This document shows, piece after piece, positions 35,749-45,421 of a DNA stretch of 64,000 nucleotides; position 1 is the first letter of the stretch, and each line of letters starts with the position of its first letter. Origin of the DNA: a bacterium (GTDB lineage: Bacteria > Zixibacteria > MSB-5A5 > GN15 > FEB-12); assembly GCA_016708025.1 (NCBI GenBank), contig JADJGQ010000002.1, forward strand, positions 992,001 through 1,056,000. Reading direction: 5' to 3'. The notes under the pieces were generated by a model. It saw only the letters and a program-made list of their open reading frames with translations. It searched no databases and was not told the origin of the DNA. The position numbers and the translations under genes are program-made.

Positions 35749-37389
35749 TCAGACCTTAAATTGGCCGACCAGGTCGCGAAGCTGTTCAGACAGCGATGAG
35801 AGTTGGCTGGCGCTGGTGCGAACCTGTTCGCCGCCCGACCGAATTTCGCCAGTCGCCGAATTGACAGCCGCAATGTCCTGAGCTGTCGATCTGGAGACCA
35901 GTGCCGTCTGGGCCACTCGTTCGTTAACCTCTTTCACACCCGCAGACGCGTGAGCGATATTTCCGGCAACATCTCTGGTCACGGTGGCTTGTTCTTCAAT
36001 CGCCGTGGCGATGGAAGCAACCAGTTGGTTCACCTCGGCTATTACCCCGGTGATCTTCTCAATATCAACAATGGCGTTGCTGGCAGAGCCCTGCACGCCA
36101 TTGATCTTGGCTTTAATATCTTCGGTAGCCAGAGCAGTCTGTTTAGCAAGTTCTTTGATCTCGTTGGCCACGACGGCGAATCCTTTTCCGGCAGCTCCGG
36201 CGCGTGCGGATTCGATGGTTGCATTCAGCGCCAACAAGTTGGTCTGAGATGAGATTTCGGTGATCATTCCCGTTACTTTGCCGATCTCTGTGGCGGCCAT
36301 GCCGAGTTGCTGCATGAGCAGCGAGACTGCGGCCGCCTGCGATCCGGCATCGTTGCTGATAGCGCGGGCCCGTTCGGAATTGGTGGCGATCTCGCCGATC
36401 GTCGCGCTCATCTCTTCGGTTGCGCTCGCCACTGTCGTCAGGTTGACAGTCACCTGTTCCATGCTAGCGGCGACCGACACTGTGTTCGCACTGGATTCTT
36501 CAGCCGCTGCCGCCACGGCAATCGCTTTTCCGGACATCGTCTGGACTGACTGGGATGTCTGCGCACTGACCGCAGAAAGTTCGGTCGCGGCCGATGCTAC
36601 GGTCTCGACGTCTTGCGTGAGATCGTGCAGCAGAGACCGGGTGTTATTGACCATTCCATTGAATCCGCGGGCAAGATCTCCGAATTCGTCTTTTCTCTGG
36701 AGAGATGCACTAGAGACATCCTTCGAAAAATCACCTTTGGCGAGGAGTTCGGTGAAGGCGACGCTCTCTCGGAGTGGCACTAACATGCGATTCAGGTAGA
36801 TCAGGAGGAAGGGTACTATGACCAGCAGTGCAAGTATGGAGATCACGGCTGCTGACTGGAAAGCACTGGTGGTGGCATCAGCAATCGCCTCGGTTGACTT
36901 GACCATCTTCATGCCGCCAAGTATGGCCTGATTTGCCGCGTCATGGCATTGCGTGCAGGCAATTTCATTGGTAAAGACGTGGTAGGTGACGAGCACCGGT
37001 CTTCCATCGATGGTCGAAGAGATGGAGGTATCGCGCTTGGCAATGGTGACGGCTTCCCAGATAGGGTCGGTCATCTTCGATCCCACCTGATTTTGATCAG
37101 ACGATCGCTTCACTGTTCGGTCGGAATCGAAGATCGTCAGTTCTCTTAGGGATCCGGTCGCGACGAATTCTTCAGCTAAGGGCTGCAGGTTCTCGTTTTC
37201 ACCGTGAGTCATGATCTGGTCAATCTGCTTCGACAGCGATTGATTGAGTTCCTGCAGGTTGCCGGCATAAATGGTCTTGATCACCTTGCCTTGTTGCCGG
37301 CCGTTCAGAACAGCCATGACAGTGAATACCACTAACAGGCTGATGCACACAAAGACGGAAATCTTCACCTTAACTGACGATAACCTCAT
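35749..37389 (-). CDS. Methyl-accepting chemotaxis protein with a c-type haem motif in its sensor domain
   Basis: A 546-residue chemoreceptor. An N-terminal helix (VKISVFVCISLLVVFTVMAVL) is followed by a periplasmic domain of ~150 residues, a second helix (AAVISILALLVIVPFLLIYL), HAMP, and a long coiled-coil signalling domain. The CheA/CheW-binding tip is EISSQTNLLALNATIESARAGAAGKGFAVVANEIKELAKQT. The periplasmic domain contains NEIACTQCHDAANQAILGG, a canonical CXXCH haem site, so this is probably a redox- or gas-sensing receptor like the haem c PAS-type chemoreceptors of Geobacter. The ATG follows AAAGGAG. No other chemotaxis genes lie nearby. Confidence 0.92.
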   Translation of the reverse strand: MRLSSVKVKISVFVCISLLVVFTVMAVLNGRQQGKVIKTIYAGNLQELNQSLSKQIDQIMTHGENENLQPLAEEFVATGSLRELTIFDSDRTVKRSSDQNQVGSKMTDPIWEAVTIAKRDTSISSTIDGRPVLVTYHVFTNEIACTQCHDAANQAILGGMKMVKSTEAIADATTSAFQSAAVISILALLVIVPFLLIYLNRMLVPLRESVAFTELLAKGDFSKDVSSASLQRKDEFGDLARGFNGMVNNTRSLLHDLTQDVETVASAATELSAVSAQTSQSVQTMSGKAIAVAAAAEESSANTVSVAASMEQVTVNLTTVASATEEMSATIGEIATNSERARAISNDAGSQAAAVSLLMQQLGMAATEIGKVTGMITEISSQTNLLALNATIESARAGAAGKGFAVVANEIKELAKQTALATEDIKAKINGVQGSASNAIVDIEKITGVIAEVNQLVASIATAIEEQATVTRDVAGNIAHASAGVKEVNERVAQTALVSRSTAQDIAAVNSATGEIRSGGEQVRTSASQLSSLSEQLRDLVGQFKV

Positions 37390-37616
37390 ACTGCTCCTTT
37401 GCTGCGTAAGATGCGCGGCCTATCGGCAGTATACATTATCGACCGGCCAGTCTATTTCTCCAGTGTAGAGGTTTCGCTAAGATTGGCGAGCAGGCGGCAA
37501 GAAAACTCTGAGCCAACGAGAAGAAGCGTTGTTGAGCAGGAATGGTCCTGAAGTGACTAAGCCCATCGCGGGCTGCGGAGTCGACCGCAGATGGTAACGC
37601 AGCTAATGCGTGACGT

Positions 37617-38987
37617 CTATTCCGAGATCCCGTACTCCTGCATTTTGGTGTACAACAATCGGCGGTGGATCCCCAGATAGCCGGCCGCCTTGGTGCGATT
37701 GTAATTAGTGCGGATCAGCGCTGTGCGGATCAGATTCTCTTCTGTTTTGGCCAGAATATCTTTCAAAGACATCCCGTTTTCGAGCTGCTTTTCCGGATGT
37801 AGCTGTGCATTTCCACCCCGGCTGGGGGCCGGCAACTGACCGATGGAGACCATATTCTCGCGGGCAAGCACGATCGCGCTCTGGATCGTGTTTTCCAGTT
37901 CACGCACATTTCCCGGCCAGGAGTACGATTGCAGTGTCTGCAAGTCCTTCTCCGTGACCACCAGGTCCCGTTCCGGGCTGTACTTCTGAAGGAAGTGTCG
38001 AACCAGGAGGGGGATATCTTCGCGGCGTTCCGCCAACGGAGGGATATTGAGTTGCACTACATTCAGGCGATAAAAGAGATCCTCGCGGAACCGGCCTTTC
38101 CGGACTTCTTCGCCGACATCACTGTTGGCCGCCGCGATCACGCGCACATCCACTCTGACCGAAGTTTCTCCGCCGACCCGGTAGAACATTTTATCCTGCA
38201 GCACGCGCAGGAGGCGAACCTGCAGAGCCGGCGACATCGTGTTGATCTCATCAAGGAAGATCGTCCCGCCATCAGCCAACTCGAATCTCCCCTGGTGTTG
38301 AGAGATTGCGCCGGTGAAGGCTCCCTTTTCATGGCCGAAGATCTCGCTCTCCAGGACGCTCTCCGAAAACGCACCGCAGTGTACTTTGACGTATGGCTTT
38401 TCCGACCGAAGCGAATGCCGCTGAATTGCGTCAGCGATCAGTTCCTTCCCGGTGCCGCTTCCTCCCTGGATCAAGACGGTGGCATCCGTCGCCGACACGC
38501 GGCCGATCAGCTTGAAGATATCTTTCATCGGCGCGCTGCTGCCGATGATCTGGACGCTTGATTTATCCGTGATCGTAGAGACCTTGCTTCGCAATTCCCG
38601 GACCTCCGAAAGCAATTCGGAATATTCGGCCGCGCGCTGGACGATCAGCATGAATTCATCCAGCTCAAACGGTTTCTCCATGTAGTCATATGCTCCGGCC
38701 TTCATAGCCCGGATCGCTCGTTCGCTGGTGCCGTAGGCTGTGAAGATGATAACCGGGAGATCGGGTTGGGAATTCCGGATCTCGCCCAAAACAGTGATAC
38801 CGTCCATACCGGGGAGATTGAGATCGAGCAGGATCAGATCGAAGCGGTGATCGGCAACATGCTTCAGCGCTTCCGGACCATCGCCAGCCTCGAGCACACT
38901 ATAACCCCGGCTCGACAGCAGGTCGACCAGGTTTTTGCGCATCGAGACTTCGTCATCGACGATCAGTATCTGTTTAGCCCTTCTCAT
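37617..38987 (-). CDS. NtrC-family sigma-54-dependent response regulator
   Basis: A 456-residue transcription activator. The receiver domain has ILIVDDEVSM, the phospho-acceptor Asp in DLILLDLNLPGMDG, and EKPF. The AAA+ domain has GGSGTGKELIADAI (Walker A), EKGAFTGAISQHQGRFE (the GAFTGA loop that contacts sigma-54), GGTIFLDEI (Walker B) and the Arg-finger region FREDLFYRLNV. A Fis-type helix-turn-helix closes the protein (NYNRTKAAGYLGIHRRLLYTKMQEYGI). It overlaps the sensor kinase gene upstream by 14 bases, forming a two-component pair. The divergent operon starts 2 kb away behind a -24/-12-like promoter, making that operon its most likely target. Confidence 0.95.
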   Translation of the reverse strand: MRRAKQILIVDDEVSMRKNLVDLLSSRGYSVLEAGDGPEALKHVADHRFDLILLDLNLPGMDGITVLGEIRNSQPDLPVIIFTAYGTSERAIRAMKAGAYDYMEKPFELDEFMLIVQRAAEYSELLSEVRELRSKVSTITDKSSVQIIGSSAPMKDIFKLIGRVSATDATVLIQGGSGTGKELIADAIQRHSLRSEKPYVKVHCGAFSESVLESEIFGHEKGAFTGAISQHQGRFELADGGTIFLDEINTMSPALQVRLLRVLQDKMFYRVGGETSVRVDVRVIAAANSDVGEEVRKGRFREDLFYRLNVVQLNIPPLAERREDIPLLVRHFLQKYSPERDLVVTEKDLQTLQSYSWPGNVRELENTIQSAIVLARENMVSIGQLPAPSRGGNAQLHPEKQLENGMSLKDILAKTEENLIRTALIRTNYNRTKAAGYLGIHRRLLYTKMQEYGISE

Positions 38988-40533
38988 GTTTTAAATCCCT
39001 TGTTGTTTGAGTCGGAAACTCGATCACGCAGACTGTCCCGCCCGTCTCTTCCGGGTGCAGGTGGATCGTGCCACCGTGCGAAACCACGATCTCGTACGAG
39101 ATTGACAGGCCTAGTCCAAATCCTTTTTTCTTGGTCGTCACGAATGGATCGAAGACCTTGGTCTTTAATTCATCCGGGATGCCGCTTCCGGTATCGCGGA
39201 TCATCACGCAACAGAGTTTTCGCGCCACATCATGCCGGGTCGTCACTGTTATGCTCCCGGCTCCCTGGATCGCTTCATATGAGTTCATCAGCACATTCAT
39301 AAAAACCTGTTGCAGGGCGCTCCGGTCAGCCCGGATCGGGGGGAGATCCTCCGCAAATTCGGTGACCATCGAAACCTGTTGATTCCCACCGCGCATATCC
39401 AGCAAAGCGATCGTCTGGTGCAGAACCGACGTGATGTCGGTCATCTCCATCTTAAGCGGCTGCGGTTTGGAGAAAACGAGCAATCGTTTCACCAGCTCTG
39501 CCAGCCGGTCCACTTCGGTCACCACCAGTTGCAGCGAATCATCGGAGATGACATTTCGCTCTTTATCCGTCACGGACAGCTCTCGCAGCGAATGTTGCCA
39601 CATCTGGATCCGCGTTTTGATGATCGCGAGCGGTGTTTTGACCTCGTGCGCCACACCTGCGATTACCCGTCCGAGCGATGCCATCTTTTCCTTATGATGC
39701 AATTCCCGTTCCAACTGTTCACGACGGGAGTTGTCCAGTCGCATCGTGTGAAGCATGATGTTGATCGCACTGGCGATCACACCAAGCGTCCCTTTTCCTT
39801 CTTCGATCGTTTCAGCGTCGCCATGTTGCACGCGTTCGAGGTCGCGGCGCATCCGCTGAATTTCACGATATTGCGTCACCGAGATCACCAGCGCCACGCT
39901 GAATCCCAGCAACGCCACCAGTGCGCCTATGTTGATGACTTCGCGGAGCTTGGCGGTTGGAAATTCACGTTCGATATGCGTTCGCGCCCAGACCACTGCC
40001 ACGATCTTCCCCTGGACCTCGATCGGCTCCGTCGCCAACGGGAAAATGGCCGGATCAAATTGCAGCAGATCAACTTTGCCGCGACCGTCGGCAATCGTCT
40101 CCTGGACCTGGTTTTTGATCAATGCATAGGATCGCGGAGGCGGCCCGTAGACCGGAATCGGAGGGGGAGAGGTCGGGTACGAATAGCCGAAGAACTCTTC
40201 AAAAGCTGTGAGATAGAAGCCCCCCTCCATCCCATCTACCGGAGTGAAGATACTGTCAGACAGCATCTTAAGTCTATTGTCGAGTTCCTGCTTGTCCCGC
40301 AGAGACTGGAGCGGTGAATCAAACAGCCCGGATTGGACCAGACTGTCCAGGGTAGCTGTCGATGCGCCATGAAGTTGTTCTGCCACAACGACTGCCAGTG
40401 ATGTATTGGATCGGATAATGTCATTTCGCCATTTCTCCAGCGAGAAATGTGTGGCTACCAGAATAGCCCCGATCAACCCCAGAAATATCGAGGCTACAAC
40501 CAAAGAACGTCTGTGGATCCGAAAAAAGCTCAT
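38974..40533 (-). CDS. Sensor histidine kinase partner of the NtrC-type regulator
   Basis: A 519-residue membrane kinase. Helix 1 (LVVASIFLGLIGAILVATHF) and helix 2 (VINIGALVALLGFSVALVISV) bracket a periplasmic domain of about 170 residues (LDSLVQSGLFDSPLQSLRDK, DGMEGGFYLTAFEEFFGYSYP) with no recognised ligand motif. A HAMP-like linker, HisKA (ASLGRVIAGVAHEVKTPLAIIKTRIQ) and HATPase (DTGSGIPDELKTKVFDPFVT, GFGLGLSISYEIV) follow. I use ATG 40533, which gives a normal N-terminus; a GTG at 40572 is an alternative. It is the first gene of the kinase-regulator operon and divergent from the poly-gamma-glutamate-type operon, so its signal may be envelope glutamate or polymer state. That last point is inference. 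Confidence 0.9.
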   Translation of the reverse strand: MSFFRIHRRSLVVASIFLGLIGAILVATHFSLEKWRNDIIRSNTSLAVVVAEQLHGASTATLDSLVQSGLFDSPLQSLRDKQELDNRLKMLSDSIFTPVDGMEGGFYLTAFEEFFGYSYPTSPPPIPVYGPPPRSYALIKNQVQETIADGRGKVDLLQFDPAIFPLATEPIEVQGKIVAVVWARTHIEREFPTAKLREVINIGALVALLGFSVALVISVTQYREIQRMRRDLERVQHGDAETIEEGKGTLGVIASAINIMLHTMRLDNSRREQLERELHHKEKMASLGRVIAGVAHEVKTPLAIIKTRIQMWQHSLRELSVTDKERNVISDDSLQLVVTEVDRLAELVKRLLVFSKPQPLKMEMTDITSVLHQTIALLDMRGGNQQVSMVTEFAEDLPPIRADRSALQQVFMNVLMNSYEAIQGAGSITVTTRHDVARKLCCVMIRDTGSGIPDELKTKVFDPFVTTKKKGFGLGLSISYEIVVSHGGTIHLHPEETGGTVCVIEFPTQTTRDLKHEKG

Positions 40534-40740
40534 AACTGTTTGCCGTTCAATGTACGACGGCCAGGGGGGCACTGCTTCCCTGCTTCCCCGGCGCGGTCGA
40601 CGAATTCAGTCTCAACAACATTCATGCCTACTCCGGAAGTCGCTGGTCCAGTGGAGAGAGGGACCGTTTCAAGTCGAAAAGTCGGGCTTTAATAGCACGT
40701 CCGTGTGGGCTAATATAGCACATTTTCCGGCAGATGCAAT

Positions 40741-40760
40741 GATATCTGGACAGGGATATC
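40741..40760. promoter_or_regulatory. Candidate upstream activator site (paired GATATC)
   Basis: Two GATATC half-sites (40741-40746 and 40755-40760), each self-complementary, are separated by 8 bases. They lie about 50-70 bases upstream of the -24 element, a plausible place for an NtrC-type dimer. No consensus for this regulator is known, so this is a guess from position and symmetry. Confidence 0.3.
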
Positions 40761-40808
40761 CACACTCCTTAATTGCGCTTACGGGCATAACCGGTCGTTT
40801 CGCCACTT

Positions 40809-40824
40809 TGGCACGCGGATTGTG
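40809..40824 (+). promoter_or_regulatory. Sigma-54-like -24/-12 promoter of the Pgs-type operon
   Basis: TGGCAC (40809-40814), five bases, then TTGTG (40820-40824). The -24 element is exact; the -12 has GT where the consensus has GC. It lies 128 bases before the first gene, and the divergent neighbour encodes a sigma-54 activator. A very similar sequence precedes the racemase gene (55446-55461). Confidence 0.5.
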
Positions 40825-40952
40825 TCTACTCTGGAAGGACCGTCCGACAAACGTCTGACTTTGACGGCCATGGAACGAGTAAAACCCGGATGCGGTCACC
40901 CCGTGTGACCTACACAGACCGCTCCGCAATGTGACCCGATTGGAGGGCAGGA

Positions 40953-42797
40953 TTGAATAGGAGTTCAGTAGTTTATCGGCTGACCATGCTTGGGTTGGCA
41001 ATTGTCGCCCTGTTGTCGGTTTCGTCGTGCGACAGATTGTTCGTGGACGATGGTGACGACGCAGTCGGGATCACCGAGTTGGGCGGCTATTTTTATTGTC
41101 TCGATAACACGGATTACACGCTCAAGATGTTGGACCACAACCTTCGCGTGCTGAAATCCTGGCCGCTCACCCCTCTGGCCGCCGCCACCAGTTTCCAGGG
41201 TATCACCTTTGATGGCGATAATCTCTGGGTTTCGGTGGCTGGTTCGACCGACATGATCTTCCGGCTCGATGCGAGCAGCGACAGTCTGGTCGTGCTGAAT
41301 TCATTTGATGCCCCGCCTACGGCTCGCGGGACGATCCGCGATCTGGCCTGGGATGGCAGCAATCTTTGGGCGATCAATAGCGGATCGGAAACCTACCTGA
41401 TCCCGCCTACCCTCTATAAATTGAATCCAACTGATGGAGCGATCATCGAAGAATACCCGCTCCCTGGTCCTGAACCGCGTGGACTCGGCTATGTTGGACC
41501 GAACGGCGATGTCTACGGTTCCGGGGCCGAACCGGGATTCTATATTTCCGACGTCACGCTTGACTCGATCTACGCCTTTCTTCCAGTCAAGAAGACTTTC
41601 CTTGGCGCATTCACCGCGCCTCTTCCACCGGCAGGTGAAAGTTACATTTTTCCGGTCGGTCTTACCTTTGATGGGCGGGACTTCTGGCTGATCAATTCGA
41701 GCAGTCTGGGAGATTACCTCTTTCAACTGGATTACACCGGCGCACTGCTCAATCGCATTGAACTTCCTTTCACCTCTCCCGGCCCATTGGTGTGGGCCAA
41801 CAAAGATATTCGCATTGCCCAGGCGCCAGTTGTTCTTGGGGTAGCCCCAAATACCGGAGCGCGCGGTGGTGTGCTAACGGTCTCTATCACCGGCAACTAC
41901 TTTATGCCGGGAGCCGGACTCGATGTTGACTTGGGCGAGGGGATTGTCATCCAGACGGTCAGCTTCGTCAACAGCTCGACAATTCATGTGGATATTGAGA
42001 TTGCTGATGATGCCGTATTCGGCCCCCGCGATGTTACTGTCACCAACCCGGATGGACAAGTGGCGATCGGAACCGGGCTCTTCACCATCCTGAGTATCGA
42101 TCCGCTGGCCGGATTCCTCTGGTTGTGCGATGCGGAAACCGATTCGCTCTTCAAGATACGAATCAGCGATACCGCAATCGTTGCCCGCTGGAGCACGCTT
42201 GGACTGGCACCGGGTGGTTCGGCCCAGGGGCTGGCTTTTGATGGTGCGGCAGTCTGGATGAGCGCAGGCGGAACCGATGACGCCATCTATCAACTCAATA
42301 CGTCGGGTGCATCGCTGACCTCGTCCAACACGATCGCGGCGCCGATCACCGGCAGTGATGTGATCCGCGATCTGGCCTTTAATGGTTCGGATCTCTGGGC
42401 CTGCAACAGTACTGCGGCCAAGATCTACAAGCTGAACTCGGCCACCGGTGCAAAGCTGGATTCGATCGCGACTCCCGGGATTGAGGCGCGCGGTATCGTC
42501 TTTGCCGATGGCAACCTCTACTGCAATGATCGCGACCTTGATTCGATCTATGTGTATGACTTTGGAAATGCGACCTGGACGGCTCAGTTTGCCGTGCCGA
42601 TCCCACCGGGCGGGACAACGAGTAATCGATTTGCCACCGGCATGGCCTGGGATGGCATCAACTTCTGGATCGCCAACAGCACCGGAGTGTACGATTACCT
42701 TTTCCAGGTGACCACCACTGGTACGGTTCTTCGCACTTACGAAGTTCCTTATCGCGATGCCGCCCAACCGTCAGGCCTGACATTTACGCAGGAGTAA
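40953..42797 (+). CDS. Double beta-propeller lipoprotein with a central IPT/TIG domain
   Basis: A 614-residue exported protein. It starts at TTG 40953 with GGAGGG just upstream; the signal ends in the lipobox SVSSC. Residues ~40-290 and ~385-612 are two related propeller halves sharing blades such as GITFDGDNLWVSVAG, IRDLAWDGSNLWAINS and GLTFDGRDFWLINSSSLGDYLFQLD in the first half and GLAFDGAAVWMSAGG, IRDLAFNGSDLWACNS and GMAWDGINFWIANSTG in the second. Between them lies an immunoglobulin-like IPT domain (VVLGVAPNTGARGGVLTVSITGNYFMPGAG). It is the first gene of the operon. An envelope binding or scaffold role is likely; the ligand is unknown. Confidence 0.85.
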   Translation: MNRSSVVYRLTMLGLAIVALLSVSSCDRLFVDDGDDAVGITELGGYFYCLDNTDYTLKMLDHNLRVLKSWPLTPLAAATSFQGITFDGDNLWVSVAGSTDMIFRLDASSDSLVVLNSFDAPPTARGTIRDLAWDGSNLWAINSGSETYLIPPTLYKLNPTDGAIIEEYPLPGPEPRGLGYVGPNGDVYGSGAEPGFYISDVTLDSIYAFLPVKKTFLGAFTAPLPPAGESYIFPVGLTFDGRDFWLINSSSLGDYLFQLDYTGALLNRIELPFTSPGPLVWANKDIRIAQAPVVLGVAPNTGARGGVLTVSITGNYFMPGAGLDVDLGEGIVIQTVSFVNSSTIHVDIEIADDAVFGPRDVTVTNPDGQVAIGTGLFTILSIDPLAGFLWLCDAETDSLFKIRISDTAIVARWSTLGLAPGGSAQGLAFDGAAVWMSAGGTDDAIYQLNTSGASLTSSNTIAAPITGSDVIRDLAFNGSDLWACNSTAAKIYKLNSATGAKLDSIATPGIEARGIVFADGNLYCNDRDLDSIYVYDFGNATWTAQFAVPIPPGGTTSNRFATGMAWDGINFWIANSTGVYDYLFQVTTTGTVLRTYEVPYRDAAQPSGLTFTQE

Positions 42798-42800
42798 GGT

Positions 42801-44099
42801 GTGACCATGAACTGGCAATATAAACTGTCTGTCCGATACCTGATCGCCGGTCTGCTCTTGCTGGCCGCCAGCGGAATTTCCGCTCAACAGATCACGACTG
42901 AGGGGGACTTCCGGGTCCGCCTCTACAGCGATGGATTCTCGGAGTCGATGGATAATCGCGGCACCGAAAACTACATGCGTTATCGGGCCCGCATTCGGAA
43001 TACCTTCCCGGTCAACAAACTGACCACGGTCTTTTCCGAGATGGCGGTCTTTACTGAAAGCAACGCGCTGTCCCCGGTGCGTAATATCGCCGGAACCGGC
43101 AAGATGCAGTATGGCATCAGTCAGCTATTCGCGGAATTGACTGCGCCGAACTTTCTGGTGTTTGATGTCGCGCGGGTTCGCGCCGGACGCCAGCAATTCC
43201 CTCTCGGCGAGGGATTGGTGCAGGGTGAGTCAGTCGAATATTTCGACAAATTCGACGGAGTGCGCTTTGATATGGCGTATCGCTCGTATGCGCTGTCGGT
43301 ATTTGGCGCCATCACCAGCCAGACTGTCAGTGCGAGTGGACTGTACCCCGATCCCGGAAGCGACCAGTTGTATATCGCTCGCCTGTCGCGCGCATTCGGC
43401 AATCATACCCTGATGGGGTACGGTGTTTACAATCGGCTGCGTGGCGATTTCAATGACCATAATATCTTTGGCGGCGGTATCAGCGGCAACTTCATGACCA
43501 ATCACCTGACCTATTTCGCCGAAATGGCTGGCCAGAAATTCCACACGCTCGAAGGACTACCGGAAAAAGGGGGCATGGGATATATGGCGGGTGTCGGTTA
43601 CCGATGGTCAGTTGGACCATTCCGTTCAGTCAAGGTTGAGACGCGCTATGCGTCCTACCAGGGGGATGATGCCGACACCAAAGACAAAGTTGAGATATTC
43701 TCGCCGGAGTATCCCAGTTTTTATTGGGGAAGTCGAGCCGGATATGTGGATGGCGCCGCCGGCGGTGATTACCCGTACGATGGTCGCAACTACGAAGGAA
43801 GCCGCATCTGGTATACTCGTGCGTATGTGGTTCCGCGGCAGATCCCCAAACTGAGAATTCAGCTCCAGTATGTCATGGTCGGTGAGTATGTCGACAACGA
43901 CGACTACAACACCATGGATGATGAACTGGCGCTCAATTTCTACTACGAAGTTTCCCCACAGGCGCGGATCCAGTTCCGTTTCGCCAAGAACTACGCCAAC
44001 GGTGAGGATCGCGACTTGAACGAAAGCGGTCTGCTCAGTTGGTCGGAGGACCGGGTCGGCAAAACCCGTTTCATGACTGAACTGGAAGTGAAATTCTAA
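42801..44099 (+). CDS. Outer-membrane beta-barrel protein
   Basis: A 432-residue protein with a signal peptide (YLIAGLLLLAASGISAQ). The mature part is rich in alternating amphipathic strands with aromatic ends: GDFRVRLYSDGFSESMDNRG, YMRYRARIRNTFPV, LTTVFSEMAVF, VRAGRQQFPLGEGLVQGE, VKVETRYASYQG, IRIQLQYVMVGEYV-like segments, ending FMTELEVKF, where a terminal Phe is typical of BamA-inserted barrels. The general look is that of alginate-export/OprD-like porins. It begins (GTG 42801, GGAG upstream) three bases after the propeller lipoprotein stop, so the two are coupled. It probably provides passage across the outer membrane for a polymer or its breakdown products. Confidence 0.82.
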   Translation: MTMNWQYKLSVRYLIAGLLLLAASGISAQQITTEGDFRVRLYSDGFSESMDNRGTENYMRYRARIRNTFPVNKLTTVFSEMAVFTESNALSPVRNIAGTGKMQYGISQLFAELTAPNFLVFDVARVRAGRQQFPLGEGLVQGESVEYFDKFDGVRFDMAYRSYALSVFGAITSQTVSASGLYPDPGSDQLYIARLSRAFGNHTLMGYGVYNRLRGDFNDHNIFGGGISGNFMTNHLTYFAEMAGQKFHTLEGLPEKGGMGYMAGVGYRWSVGPFRSVKVETRYASYQGDDADTKDKVEIFSPEYPSFYWGSRAGYVDGAAGGDYPYDGRNYEGSRIWYTRAYVVPRQIPKLRIQLQYVMVGEYVDNDDYNTMDDELALNFYYEVSPQARIQFRFAKNYANGEDRDLNESGLLSWSEDRVGKTRFMTELEVKF

Positions 44100-44134
44100 G
44101 CGACTGAGCGAGAATAAACGGAGAAAGACCCCGA

Positions 44135-45421
44135 GTGAGTTTTGAGCTGATCATATTGCTGTCGATGCTGGCGACATTTGCCATCGGGGTCTTTGCCTTT
44201 AAGCTCCCCGCCGGGATCTCACTCATGCTGGGAGCAGTGGTCGGTGGGTTGGTGGGAGGAGAAGGACTTCCGGTCCGGCATCTGGTTGAAGGGTCATTCG
44301 GCTTTCTCGAAGCGATATTGATCATTGCGACGGCGATGGTCTATATGCGGGTGGTCGCTGCAACCGGAGCGCTCGGAACGATCAACTATGGATTGATCAA
44401 ATCACTCTATCGCTGGCCGACGCTTCTGATGATCGTCGTCACATTCTTCGTCATGTTCCCAGGGATGCTCACTGGATTGTCGTCGGCCTGCATTTTGACC
44501 ACGGGTGCTCTGGTGGCGCCGGGTCTGCTCGCGATGGGGATGCCTCGCATTGCGGTTGGTTCGCTCATCGCCATGGCGGCGGTCCTCGGCGAAGTTGCCC
44601 CGCCTATTTGCATTCCCGTCATGATCATCGGCGGCGGCGTGGATATGCCCTATATCGGATTCGAGATCCCGCTGATGCTGGCAACTTTCCCGCTCGCGAT
44701 CGCCCTGGCGATCTTCTATCGCTACCGCTACCTAAAGGATTTTGATATCAAGACTGTACTGGCTCAGCTTACCCAGCCGGTGTACGCACAGTATGGGTGG
44801 AAGCTGTTTATTCCGCTGGTTGTCGTGGTCGGTTATCTGGTGATCGAACGGATCTTTCCCGCCAAAATACCGCACCTTGGGGTTCCGCTCGCATTTATGG
44901 TCGGCGCCTTGACCGCATTTGGCACCGGCAAGAAATTCAATTTCCTGACCGTCTCCCGTGAGGGGATTCGTTCCGCCATGCCGGTCATGGCAATTCTGGT
45001 GGGAGTGGGGATGTTCCTTCAGATCATGACCTTGACCGGCGTGCGCGGATATCTGGCGACCAGCGCACTCTACCTTCCCGAGCAGTTCAAGTATCTGGCG
45101 GTGCTGATCATGCCGTTCATGGGATCAGCCTACGCATCTGCCTCGGTGATCGGCGTACCGCTGGTCTTTGTTTTCGTGGCAAAGAATGCGATCGTCGTGA
45201 CCGCCGGTCTGGCGTTGATGGCTGCCCTGGGCGATCTGATGCCCCCCCCTACGCTTCTCTGCGCCTATGCCGGTCAGATCGTCGGCGAGAAGAATCCATT
45301 CGCCATTCTGAAGCAGAGTTTGATTCCGATGGCCGCGGCCGCAACGGTCGGCCTGTTGATCGTGATCTTCGCTGAGAAGATCGCCGCCGTTATGGATCTG
45401 GTCAGTCGGGGGACATACTGA
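44135..45421 (+). CDS. TRAP transporter large-permease (DctM)-like protein
   Basis: A 428-residue inner-membrane protein with ~11-12 helices. FFVMFPGMLTGLSSACILTTGALVAPG, AVGSLIAMAAVLGEVAPPICIPVMII and GSAYASASVIGVPLVFV ... AALGDLMPPPTLLCAYAG show the twofold repeat with helix-breaking motifs characteristic of DctM/ion transporter superfamily permeases. It starts at GTG 44135. There is no gene for a classical DctP binding protein or a four-helix DctQ subunit beside it; instead a 48-residue membrane protein begins at its last base. In this operon it is likely to carry a dicarboxylate or acidic amino acid such as glutamate, but substrate is inferred from context only. Confidence 0.85.
   Translation: MSFELIILLSMLATFAIGVFAFKLPAGISLMLGAVVGGLVGGEGLPVRHLVEGSFGFLEAILIIATAMVYMRVVAATGALGTINYGLIKSLYRWPTLLMIVVTFFVMFPGMLTGLSSACILTTGALVAPGLLAMGMPRIAVGSLIAMAAVLGEVAPPICIPVMIIGGGVDMPYIGFEIPLMLATFPLAIALAIFYRYRYLKDFDIKTVLAQLTQPVYAQYGWKLFIPLVVVVGYLVIERIFPAKIPHLGVPLAFMVGALTAFGTGKKFNFLTVSREGIRSAMPVMAILVGVGMFLQIMTLTGVRGYLATSALYLPEQFKYLAVLIMPFMGSAYASASVIGVPLVFVFVAKNAIVVTAGLALMAALGDLMPPPTLLCAYAGQIVGEKNPFAILKQSLIPMAAAATVGLLIVIFAEKIAAVMDLVSRGTY

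Larger units (their letters stand above)
40534..40952. other. Divergent regulatory region between the two-component system and the Pgs-type operon
   Basis: Contains the candidate activator site (40741-40760) and sigma-54-like promoter (40809-40824) described separately, and must also contain the promoter of the kinase gene. No coding frame is convincing. Confidence 0.5.

Noticed and set aside
39310..40317. Plus-strand open frame of 335 codons opposite the sensor kinase
   Set aside because: The kinase on the minus strand has all its motifs; the opposite frame is a low-complexity His/Arg/Asp shadow.
41874..42767. Minus-strand open frame of 297 codons opposite the propeller lipoprotein
   Set aside because: The plus-strand gene has a signal peptide, repeats and operon context; the minus frame has none of these.
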